Shown here piece by piece: positions 56,337-64,000 of a stretch of 64,000 nt of DNA. How positions within the stretch are numbered: the first letter of the stretch is position 1; every line of letters begins with the position of its first letter. The notes beneath the pieces are model-generated. The model had not been told where the DNA came from. It made no database searches and was given only the letters and a program-made list of their open reading frames with translations. The stretch spans positions 3,287,501-3,351,500 of the forward strand of contig NZ_CP033324.1 of the NCBI RefSeq assembly GCF_003710085.1. The letters are read 5' to 3'. Origin of the DNA: Nocardioides pantholopis (GTDB lineage: Bacteria; Actinomycetota; Actinomycetes; Propionibacteriales; Nocardioidaceae). A program made the translations under genes and the position numbers.

Positions 56337-56780
56337 TTACTGGGAGATCTGGGTGATCTCGAACGGGACGGCCTTCTGGGCCTGGTGCGGGTGCGTCGGG
56401 CCGGAGTAGACCTTCAGCTTCTTCAGCAGCTGGCGGCCGAGCTTGTTCTTCGGGAGCATGCCCCACACGGCCTTCTCGATGGCCTTGCGGGCGTCCTTCT
56501 CCAGCAGCTCACCGATCGGGGTGGCCGAGAGGCCGCCCGGGTAGCCGGAGTGGCGGTAGGCCATCTTGGTGGTCTTCTTGGTGCCGGAGAGGGCGACCTT
56601 CTCGGCGTTGACGATGATGACGAAGTCACCGGTGTCGACGTGGGGCGCGAAGATCGCCTTGTGCTTGCCGCGAAGCAGGTTCGCGGTGGTCACGGCGAGA
56701 CGACCCAGGACGATGTCGGTGGCGTCGATGACGAGCCAGTCACGCTGGATGTCGCCGGGCTTGGGGCTGTACGTACGCAC
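56337..56780 (-). CDS. rplM: 50S ribosomal protein L13
   Basis: A 147-residue L13 starting [20 protein letters not shown] (GTG start). [29 protein letters not shown] and [14 protein letters not shown] are conserved. It is the first gene of the rplM-rpsI-glmM operon. Its promoter is about 160 bases upstream, so it has a long leader. Confidence 0.98.
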   Translation of the reverse strand: MRTYSPKPGDIQRDWLVIDATDIVLGRLAVTTANLLRGKHKAIFAPHVDTGDFVIIVNAEKVALSGTKKTTKMAYRHSGYPGGLSATPIGELLEKDARKAIEKAVWGMLPKNKLGRQLLKKLKVYSGPTHPHQAQKAVPFEITQISQ

Positions 56781-57181
56781 GACGGAGCCTTACTCGTTCG
56801 TTGGTCCCGGCCAGGCGGTCCCTGGCGGGTGGTGCTGCCACGCCCTCTGACGAACAACTGCCCGGGCGTTCCCAGCGAGGCTGGAGTCCGGGGCTGCACC
56901 CTGACGTGCGAGGTCAGGGCGCGGCAGGGGGCGCGACCAACCAAGATACGGGCGCCCGGGGCCGGGGTCAAAACGCGCGGAAGGCACCGCCTCGCACCGG
57001 CAGCACGAACCGGCCACGGACGAGGTGGACTGGGCCACCGCCCCCCGCCGCTGCGCGGCCGCTCGGAAGCGGCTCCGCCCGCTCGCCGGGCCCCTCACTG
57101 GACCGCCCGCGACCCCGCCCGAGGACCGCGGGGCGGACACCGCCTACCGGGACCCTGGGAAGCACGGCTAGGTTGAGCGGC
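56781..57181. other. 401-base intergenic region between rplM and gltA
   Basis: It holds the rplM promoter at 56943-56971 and an approximately 155-base L13 mRNA leader. The leader contains GTTCGT (56796-56801) and ACGAAC (56850-56855), which can pair, enclosing CCAGG/CCTGG, so a leader structure is possible. Near gltA, TAGGTT (about 57169) could be a -10 box. I see no gene or tRNA here. Confidence 0.5.
56943..56971 (-). promoter_or_regulatory. Housekeeping promoter of rplM-rpsI-glmM
   Basis: On the minus strand TTGACC (56971-56966) and TATCTT (56948-56943) are spaced by exactly 17 bases. It is the best sigma-70-type match seen in the window and lies about 160 bases before rplM. Confidence 0.7.
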
Positions 57182-58471
<1,290 letters not shown>

Positions 58472-58493
58472 GCCCAGCCCCGATCGACCAGTG

Positions 58494-59147
58494 ATGGACG
58501 AGACCCCCGACGGCCCGCCGTCGGGGGTCTCGCCGTCCCGGCCCGCCGGGGTGGTGTGGGACCTCGGCAACGTGGTGATCGACTGGGACCCGCACGCGGC
58601 CGTCGCGGCGGGGGTCGGCCCCGCCGAGGCGGCCCGGTTCCTCGCGGCGAGCGACTTCGACTTCCGCGCCTGGAACCACCTGCACGACGCCGGCGGCACC
58701 TGGGCCGACGGGCTGGCCGAGGTGGCGCGGACCTCCCCGCACTGGGCCGAGCACGCCCGGGCCTACCACGACCACTTCCCCGCCTCACTGGTCGGCGAGG
58801 TCCCGGGCACGGCGGCGATCATCCGCGAGCTGCACGCCGCCGGCGTCCCGCAGTGGGGGCTGACCAACTGGTCGGCCGAGCTCTACCACCACGCGCCGGC
58901 GACCTTCGACGTGCTCGCACTGCTCGAGGACGTGGTCGTCTCCGGCGTCGAGGGCGTGGCCAAGCCCGACCCGCGGATCTTCGCGGTGCTGCGCGCCCGC
59001 ACCGGCCGGCCCCTCGAGGAGCTGGTCTTCGTCGACGACCGCGACGACAACGTCGCGGCGGCCTCGGCCGCCGGCCTGCACGCGCTCCTCTTCCGCGACG
59101 CCGCGCGGCTCCGGGCGGCGCTGCGTGACCTCGGCCTGCCGGTGTGA
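58494..59147 (+). CDS. HAD-superfamily hydrolase (YihX-like phosphatase)
   Basis: A HAD subfamily IA phosphatase, 217 residues from the ATG at 58494. VVWDLGNVVIDWDP holds the nucleophile Asp (residue 23), WGLTNWS is motif II, AKPDPRIF motif III and VFVDDRDDNV motif IV. The DLGNV form matches YihX-like enzymes that dephosphorylate sugar phosphates. The first codons overlap the gltA terminator hairpin, so the GTG at 58551 (198 residues, starting VVWDLG) may be the real start. Substrate unknown. Confidence 0.85.
   Translation: MDETPDGPPSGVSPSRPAGVVWDLGNVVIDWDPHAAVAAGVGPAEAARFLAASDFDFRAWNHLHDAGGTWADGLAEVARTSPHWAEHARAYHDHFPASLVGEVPGTAAIIRELHAAGVPQWGLTNWSAELYHHAPATFDVLALLEDVVVSGVEGVAKPDPRIFAVLRARTGRPLEELVFVDDRDDNVAAASAAGLHALLFRDAARLRAALRDLGLPV
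58499..58532 (+). terminator. Perfect hairpin terminator of gltA, overlapping the next gene's start
   Basis: CGAGACCCCCGACGG (58499-58513) and CCGTCGGGGGTCTCG (58518-58532) form a perfect 15-base-pair stem with a 4-base loop, 27 bases after the gltA stop. Confidence 0.8.
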
Positions 59148-59159
59148 GCGGGGGCCGGG

Positions 59160-60779
59160 TCAGTTCACCGCCCGGTCCCGGTCGGCCCAGTACGGCGCGC
59201 GCAGGTCGCGCTTGAGGATCTTGCCGGTCGGGTTGCGCGGCAGCGCGTCGACCACGTCGACCGAGCGCGGGCACTTGAAGTGCGCCAGCCGGTCGCGGCA
59301 CCACGCGAGCAGCTCCTCCTCGCTGGCCCGGGTCTCGGGCGCGAGCGCCACCACTGCCTTGACCGTCTCCCCCCAGGTGGCGTCGGGGACGCCGATGACC
59401 GCGACCTCCAGCACCGCCGGGTGCTCGGAGAGCACCCGCTCCACCTCGGGGCTGTAGACGTTCTCCCCGCCGCTGATGATCATGTCCTTGATCCGGTCCT
59501 CGACGAAGACGTAGCCGCCGTCGTCGACCTTGCCGAGGTCGCCGGTGCGGAACCAGCCGCCGTCGACAAGCACCTTCGCGGTCTCCTCGGGCCGACCCAG
59601 GAAACCCTGCATCACCTGCTGGCTGCGCAGCCAGATCTCGCCGTGCTCGCCGGTCGGCACGTCGGCCAGCGTCGCCGGGTCGACGATGCGGACCTCCATG
59701 CCCGGGATCGGGACACCCGCGGAGACCAGCCGCTCCGGGTGCTCCCCCGCGACGGCGGCCCGGTGGTCCTCCGGCATCAGGTGGGTGGCGACGCCCGCCA
59801 CCTCGGTCAGGCCGTAGACCTGGATGAAGTCGGTCTCCGGCCAGGACTCCATCGCCGCCCGGAGCAGCGGCAGGGGCATCGGCGCCGCGCCGTAGGTGAA
59901 GGTCCGCAGCGCCCCGAAGAGCCGGACGGCGTCCGGGCCCGCCTGCAGGACCTGGGCCAGCACCGCCGGGACCAGGAAGGTCCGGTTGGCGCCGGCCAGG
60001 ATGGCACCGGCCAGCGACGCACCGTCGGGGTCGCGGGTCATCACGCTGGGGATGCCGTCGTGGATGCCGAACAGGACGTAGGAGGAGCCACCCACGTGGA
60101 ACAGCGGCATCGCGACCATCGACTTGTCGCCGGGCTCGAATGCCCACCCGTCGTGGGCGTTGAGGGTGTGCTCGACCAGGTTGGCGTGGGTCAGCAGCAC
60201 GCCCTTCGGATGCCCGGTGGTGCCCGAGGAGTACATCACCAGGCACACGTCGTCGGGTGAGACCTCGGCCGGGCGGGACACCGGCGAGGCGGCGGCCAGC
60301 CAGGCCTCGTACTCGTCCCCGTCCGCGCCGTCCGGAGTCACCTCGATGATCCGCTCGACGTGGCGCAGCCGGTCCCGGATCGCGTCGACCGCCGGCCGCA
60401 GCTCGGTGCCGACCACCAGCACCCGGGCGCCGGAGTCGTTGACTGCGTAGTCGATCTCGTCGCCGGCCAGCCGCCAGTTCACGATCGCGTTGGCAGCGCC
60501 CAGCGACCCGGCGGCCAGCGAGATCTCGACGCACGCGGGGTGGTTCTTGTCGAGGACCGCGACCACGTCACCACGGCCGATGCCGAGGGCCTGCAGCCCG
60601 CCCGCCGCCCGCCGGACCCGGTCGTTCCACGCGGCCCAGGTCCAGGTCCGGTCGCCGTAGGTCATCGCCTCGGCGTCGGGCGTGGCCAGCGCCCAGTGCG
60701 CCAGCCGATCGTCGACGAAGGCGGGGGCGGGGGCACTGCTGGCACCACTACTGGTCTCGGGCTCGGTCGTGACGTCCAT
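59160..60779 (-). CDS. AMP-dependent acyl-CoA synthetase
   Basis: A 539-residue adenylate-forming enzyme activating a carboxylic acid with ATP and CoA. The P-loop MYSSGTTGHPKGVLL is near 185, YGLTEVAGVATH near 315, and GGWFRTGDLGKVDDGGYVFVEDRIKDM near 410 forms the hinge. The C-terminal catalytic Lys is in NPTGKILKRDLR. The ATG at 60779 has GGAGG 8 bases before it. The group includes medium- and long-chain fatty and aryl acids; no neighbour identifies the substrate. Confidence 0.92.
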   Translation of the reverse strand: MDVTTEPETSSGASSAPAPAFVDDRLAHWALATPDAEAMTYGDRTWTWAAWNDRVRRAAGGLQALGIGRGDVVAVLDKNHPACVEISLAAGSLGAANAIVNWRLAGDEIDYAVNDSGARVLVVGTELRPAVDAIRDRLRHVERIIEVTPDGADGDEYEAWLAAASPVSRPAEVSPDDVCLVMYSSGTTGHPKGVLLTHANLVEHTLNAHDGWAFEPGDKSMVAMPLFHVGGSSYVLFGIHDGIPSVMTRDPDGASLAGAILAGANRTFLVPAVLAQVLQAGPDAVRLFGALRTFTYGAAPMPLPLLRAAMESWPETDFIQVYGLTEVAGVATHLMPEDHRAAVAGEHPERLVSAGVPIPGMEVRIVDPATLADVPTGEHGEIWLRSQQVMQGFLGRPEETAKVLVDGGWFRTGDLGKVDDGGYVFVEDRIKDMIISGGENVYSPEVERVLSEHPAVLEVAVIGVPDATWGETVKAVVALAPETRASEEELLAWCRDRLAHFKCPRSVDVVDALPRNPTGKILKRDLRAPYWADRDRAVN

Positions 60780-60876
60780 GGTCGGTACCTCCGGTCGGTT
60801 GCGCCGATTGTGATCCAGCACACACCCGGTGACAACGGTTCCGGGGGGTCGGGTTCTTGGGCGGCGGCCAGCGCGG

Positions 60877-60893
60877 TCTCAGCATGGTCACAG
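60877..60893. promoter_or_regulatory. Possible response-regulator site upstream of the HtrA-type gene
   Basis: TCTCAG (60877-60882) and TCACAG (60888-60893) are direct repeats 11 bases apart, 23 bases before the protease start. One-turn spacing is typical of OmpR-family response regulators, some of which (MprA) control htrA genes in mycobacteria. Confidence 0.35.
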
Positions 60894-60915
60894 GGATGGT
60901 GGGCACCGTTGTGGA

Positions 60916-62262
60916 ATGACCGATCAGCCGCCGTCTCCCCGCTCCGAACCGCCGGCTCCTGACGGACCCTCCCCCGCCCGTCCGGGGTCGCCGGCAGGCT
61001 CAGCACCCCCGGGCAGTCCCGGGAACCCGGGCAACCCGGGCAACCCCGGGAACCCGGCGAATCCGAGCAGTCCCGGCGGCCCGGTGCCGCCGCAGGGCGC
61101 CGCGCCCGCGGGCTCGTCGGGGCCGTCGTCGGGGTCGAAGGGCCGCGGCGGGCTCGCTGCTGCCGTGGTCGCGGGCTCCCTCGTGGTGGGGGCGCTCGCG
61201 GGATTCGGCGGTGCTGCCGCCTGGGACGCGTTCGACGACGACGACGAGGCCAGCACGTCCTCGTCCTCGACGTCGTCCTCGCAGGACCAGAACAGCCAGG
61301 TGGGCAGCGGCGCCTCGACCGACTCGGTCGAGGCGGTGGCCGCGAAGGTGCTGCCCTCGGTGGTGAAGATCGACGTGACCAGCCAGCAGGGCGCCGGGTC
61401 GGGTTCCGGCATCGTCCTCACCGCCGACGGCCGGATCCTCACCAACGACCACGTCGTCTCCGGGGCCGGACAGGGCGGCACGATCTCGGTCTCGTTCAGC
61501 GACGGCTCCCGGGCGGACGCCGAGGTGGTGGGCACCGATCCCCTGACCGACGTCGCCGTCATCCAGGCCCAGGACGTCGACGACCTGACACCGGCCTCGC
61601 TCGGCAACTCCGACGACCTCGCCATCGGCGAGGAGGTCGTCGCGGTGGGCTCGCCGTACGGGCTCGACGCGACGGTCACCAGCGGCATCATCAGCGCCTT
61701 GAACCGGCCCGTGAACGTCGGCCAGAACACCGAGGGGAACACCACCGCCTATCCGGCCATCCAGACCGACGCCGCGATCAACCCCGGCAACTCCGGTGGT
61801 CCGCTGGTGGACATGGACGGCAACGTCGTCGGGATGAACTCCTCGATCCTGAGCAACTCCTCGAGCAGCGGCGAGGCCGGCTCGATCGGCCTGGGCTTCG
61901 CGATCCCCATCGACGCGGCGCTGCCGATCGTCGAGCAGATCGTCGCCGGCGAGGAGCCGACCCACGCCATCTTGGGGATCACCGTCTCCGACGCCTCCGG
62001 CGTGCAGGGCGGCAACGCGAGCGCCAGCCCGTCGGAGGGCGCCCTGATCCGCGAGGTCTCGCCGCAGTCGGCGGCCGGCCAGGCGGGCCTCGAGGCGGGC
62101 GACGTGATCACCCGCATCGACGACCACCCGGTCACCGGAGCGGACTCGCTGGTCGCCACGATCCGGTCCTACCGGCCCGGCGACACCGTCACCGTCGTCT
62201 ACGAGCGCGGCGGGGAGGAGGAGAGCACCGACCTGACGCTGGACTCCGACGGGGACAGCTGA
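60916..62262 (+). CDS. HtrA/DegP-type serine protease with PDZ domain
   Basis: A 448-residue membrane-anchored protease. The cytoplasmic N-terminus (1-78) is Pro/Gly/Ser/Asn-rich with GNPGNPGNPGNP repeats. One membrane helix lies at about 80-104, then an acidic/Ser linker. The trypsin-like domain has the triad His179 (TNDHVV), Asp212 (LTDVAV) and Ser293 (NPGNSGGPL), and a PDZ domain covers about 355-445 (QSAAGQAGLEAGDVITRIDD). It degrades or refolds damaged exported proteins. Architecture matches actinobacterial PepD/HtrA. Confidence 0.95.
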   Translation: MTDQPPSPRSEPPAPDGPSPARPGSPAGSAPPGSPGNPGNPGNPGNPANPSSPGGPVPPQGAAPAGSSGPSSGSKGRGGLAAAVVAGSLVVGALAGFGGAAAWDAFDDDDEASTSSSSTSSSQDQNSQVGSGASTDSVEAVAAKVLPSVVKIDVTSQQGAGSGSGIVLTADGRILTNDHVVSGAGQGGTISVSFSDGSRADAEVVGTDPLTDVAVIQAQDVDDLTPASLGNSDDLAIGEEVVAVGSPYGLDATVTSGIISALNRPVNVGQNTEGNTTAYPAIQTDAAINPGNSGGPLVDMDGNVVGMNSSILSNSSSSGEAGSIGLGFAIPIDAALPIVEQIVAGEEPTHAILGITVSDASGVQGGNASASPSEGALIREVSPQSAAGQAGLEAGDVITRIDDHPVTGADSLVATIRSYRPGDTVTVVYERGGEEESTDLTLDSDGDS

Positions 62263-62282
62263 CCTGCTGATCGCGCCGCGGC

Positions 62283-63323
62283 TCAGCCCAGGCGCTTCTG
62301 GAACTCCGCCAGCCGCGCCACCGGCTCGAAGCCGAGCAGCTCGTTCACCGCGACCATCGGGCCGTTCCCCTCGGCGTTCCAGGTGACGAGGTGGTCGATG
62401 TCGGGACGCTCGGCCTGCAGCAGGCGCAAGTTCGAAACCTTGACCGCCACGCCCAGGCGGTGGCCGCGATGGTCCCGACGGACCAGCGTCCCCCACTGGT
62501 AGGCGCGGCCCGGCTCGTGCCCGGTGGTGACCAGGTCGGTGTAGGCGACGAGCGCCCCATCGGGGGCCAGCGCGACGGTGTTGTACATCGTGCGGCCCTG
62601 CTTGGCGGCCAGCGCCTCGCCCTCGCGGACCGCCGCCGGCTCCGCTGACTCCGGCTCCAGGTCCAGGCCCCCGGTCGGCGCCTCGGTGTTCAGGGTCGCG
62701 GTCAGCGCGGCCCAGCCCCCGAGGAGCTCCTCGGGGACCGGGCCGACCCAGGAGCGCAGCCGGTACGCCGTGTGGTGCGGGGCCGCCTCGGCGTCCAGCC
62801 GGTCCAGCAGCCGCTCCTCGACCGGGAGCCGCAGCACCCGCTGCACGTCGCCGATCGCGAGGTCGTAGCCGCGGGCCCGGGCGAACTCCGGTCCGCTCTC
62901 CCCCACCCCCTCGGGGCCGGCCTCGTAGGCGTAGGACGTCTCGCCCCCGAGCACCCGGCGGCCCCGCTCGCCTGCCACCCGCTCGAGGTGGGCCAGCATC
63001 GCGGTGCCGAGCCCCCGGCGCCGGTGCCCGGGCAGCACGTGCACGGACAGCTCGCAGCGCTCGAGGTTGTCCAGCAGCGGGGTCTCGATCAGGCCGGTCG
63101 CGACCAGCTCCCCGTTCAGGCGACCGGCGAAGACGGTGGACCGGCGCCGGATCGACGGCTCCTGGAGCTGGACCCGCAGCTCGTCACGCTGCCAGGGCGT
63201 CGCGGTGTCCTCGCGGCCGTGGCGCTCCGCGGCGGCGTACACCGCGTGCCACGCCTGGAACGCCACGTCGAACCCCGCGTCGCGCGGGTCGACCTCGGTG
63301 ATCACCAGGCGCGGAGCGCTCAT
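62283..63323 (-). CDS. Tandem-GNAT acetyltransferase
   Basis: A 346-residue double-GNAT protein. Domain 1 has VLPGHRRRGLGTAMLAHLE (about 95), and domain 2 has VRRDHRGHRLGVAVKVSNL (about 285) with WNAEGNGPMVAVNELLGFEP. It is similar in length and motif layout to the protein at 53356-54375. The ATG at 63323 overlaps the stop of the ABC-F gene, so it is coupled to that gene. Substrate unknown. Confidence 0.87.
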   Translation of the reverse strand: MSAPRLVITEVDPRDAGFDVAFQAWHAVYAAAERHGREDTATPWQRDELRVQLQEPSIRRRSTVFAGRLNGELVATGLIETPLLDNLERCELSVHVLPGHRRRGLGTAMLAHLERVAGERGRRVLGGETSYAYEAGPEGVGESGPEFARARGYDLAIGDVQRVLRLPVEERLLDRLDAEAAPHHTAYRLRSWVGPVPEELLGGWAALTATLNTEAPTGGLDLEPESAEPAAVREGEALAAKQGRTMYNTVALAPDGALVAYTDLVTTGHEPGRAYQWGTLVRRDHRGHRLGVAVKVSNLRLLQAERPDIDHLVTWNAEGNGPMVAVNELLGFEPVARLAEFQKRLG

Positions 63324-64000
63324 CGGGAGCGCACCACCCGTCCCTCGTCCCAGACCGGGCCGTCGGACTCGTAGACGACGCCGTCGGCGCCGTAGACCAG
63401 GAACCGGTCGAACCCGCGGGCGAACCAGCGGTCGTGGGTCACCGCCAGCACCGTGCCCTCGAAGGCGGCCAGCCCCTCCTCCAGTGCCTCGGCCGACTGC
63501 ACGTCGAGGTTGTCGGTGGGCTCGTCGAGCAGCAGCAGCGTGGCGCCGGAGAGCTCCAGCAGCAGGATCTGGAAGCGCGCCTGCTGGCCACCCGAGAGCG
63601 AGTCGAAGGTCTGCTCCCCGGAGGCGGCCAGCTCGTAGCGGTCCAGCACCCGCGCCGCCTGCTCCCGGCCCAGGCCGTGCCGCCCGTCGGGGTGCCCGTC
63701 GCCGCGGTGCAGCACCTCCAGCAGGGTCCGGCCGACGAGCTCGGGATGGGCGTGGGTCTGGACGAACCAGCCCGGGCGCACCCGGGCCCCCAGCCGGGCC
63801 CGGCCGGTGTGGGGCACCGGCGCGATCGGCACCTCCCCCACCGGGCGGTGCTCCACGTCCGGATCGGTGCCGCCGGCGGCCAGCAGCCGCAGGAAGTGCG
63901 ACTTGCCCGACCCGTTCGAGCCCAGGACCGCCACCCGCTCGCCGTACCAGACCTCGAGGTCGAAGGGCCGCATCAGCCCGGTCAGCTCCAGGTCCTCGCA
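63320..64000 (-). CDS. ABC-F family ATP-binding protein, C-terminal part (cut by window edge)
   Basis: The last 226 residues of an ABC ATPase without membrane segments. Walker A GSNGSGKSH, signature LSGGQQARF, Walker B LLLLDEPTDNLD and the switch His in VTHDRWFARGF are all present. The DEPTDNLD and THDR...F patterns match the second nucleotide-binding domain of ABC-F proteins, which act on ribosomes (antibiotic resistance or translation factors). The N-terminal domain and linker lie right of base 64000. A subtype cannot be assigned. Confidence 0.85.
   Translation of the reverse strand, partial: CEDLELTGLMRPFDLEVWYGERVAVLGSNGSGKSHFLRLLAAGGTDPDVEHRPVGEVPIAPVPHTGRARLGARVRPGWFVQTHAHPELVGRTLLEVLHRGDGHPDGRHGLGREQAARVLDRYELAASGEQTFDSLSGGQQARFQILLLELSGATLLLLDEPTDNLDVQSAEALEEGLAAFEGTVLAVTHDRWFARGFDRFLVYGADGVVYESDGPVWDEGRVVRSR

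Noticed and set aside
61020..61065. Repetitive GGGAACCCG/GGCAACCCG DNA
   Set aside because: It is simply the coding sequence of the Gly-Asn-Pro repeats in the HtrA-type protease.

Overview
The window is a contiguous piece of a high-GC (about 70% or more by eye) actinobacterial chromosome. GTG starts are common and many genes overlap as GTGA or ATGA. The gene order (guaA, a ChoD-like oxidase, guaB3/guaB2, groES/groEL, tsaD/rimI/tsaB/tsaE, alr, nnr, acpS, glmS, coaA, glmM, rpsI, rplM) is the core block known from mycobacteria and other actinobacteria. Mycothiol-linked formaldehyde dehydrogenase, a DUF5709 protein and a T7SS-signal protein agree with this. A Nocardioides-like member of the Propionibacteriales is my best guess, but that is inference. 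I see no insertion sequence, integrase, prophage, CRISPR array, tRNA or rRNA.

Region 1 (1-8.2 kb) is catabolic. It holds hydantoinase/oxoprolinase-type hyuA-hyuB, a leftward xylose operon (xylB-xylA-ROK regulator) with an operator on the xylB promoter, a DUF5709 protein and a small membrane protein. Region 2 (8.2-15 kb) is accessory: an AlkZ-like winged-helix protein, a four-gene coupled cassette built around type VII secretion-type proteins, a Lys/Ala-rich mini-protein, a VOC protein and a chemoreceptor. Region 3 (15-29.3 kb) holds guaA, a ChoD-like GMC oxidase with a succinate-semialdehyde dehydrogenase, glpD, two coupled lipoproteins on the other strand, and the operon ACT-GNAT/guaB2/guaB3/nitrilase. 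Region 4 (29.3-32.9 kb) has a GT39-like membrane protein and a SigE-family sigma factor coupled to a membrane beta-propeller protein, closed by a long perfect terminator hairpin.

Region 5 (32.9-41.6 kb) starts with the groES-groEL operon, which has two CIRCE operators and a large intercistronic hairpin. It continues with a THUMP-like methyltransferase, a stand-alone B12-binding protein with CarH-like motifs, a metallo-hydrolase coupled to mycothiol-dependent formaldehyde dehydrogenase, and an MMPL transporter gene broken by a one-base frameshift. Region 6 (41.6-57 kb) is housekeeping: tRNA t6A synthesis (tsaD, tsaB, a GNAT-TsaE fusion), RimI, cell-wall precursor enzymes (alr, glmS, glmM), NAD(P)HX repair, acpS, coaA and the L13-S9 ribosomal operon. 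Region 7 (57-64 kb) has citrate synthase, a HAD phosphatase, an acyl-CoA synthetase, an HtrA-type protease, a double GNAT protein and the C-terminal half of an ABC-F ATPase cut by the window end.

The strongest candidates for new biology are the compact T7SS-substrate cassette (9.4-12.2 kb), the B12 sensor-like protein without a DNA-binding domain, the groES-groEL intercistronic hairpin and the Tat-lipoprotein/beta-propeller lipoprotein pair. None of these can be called new without database searches.
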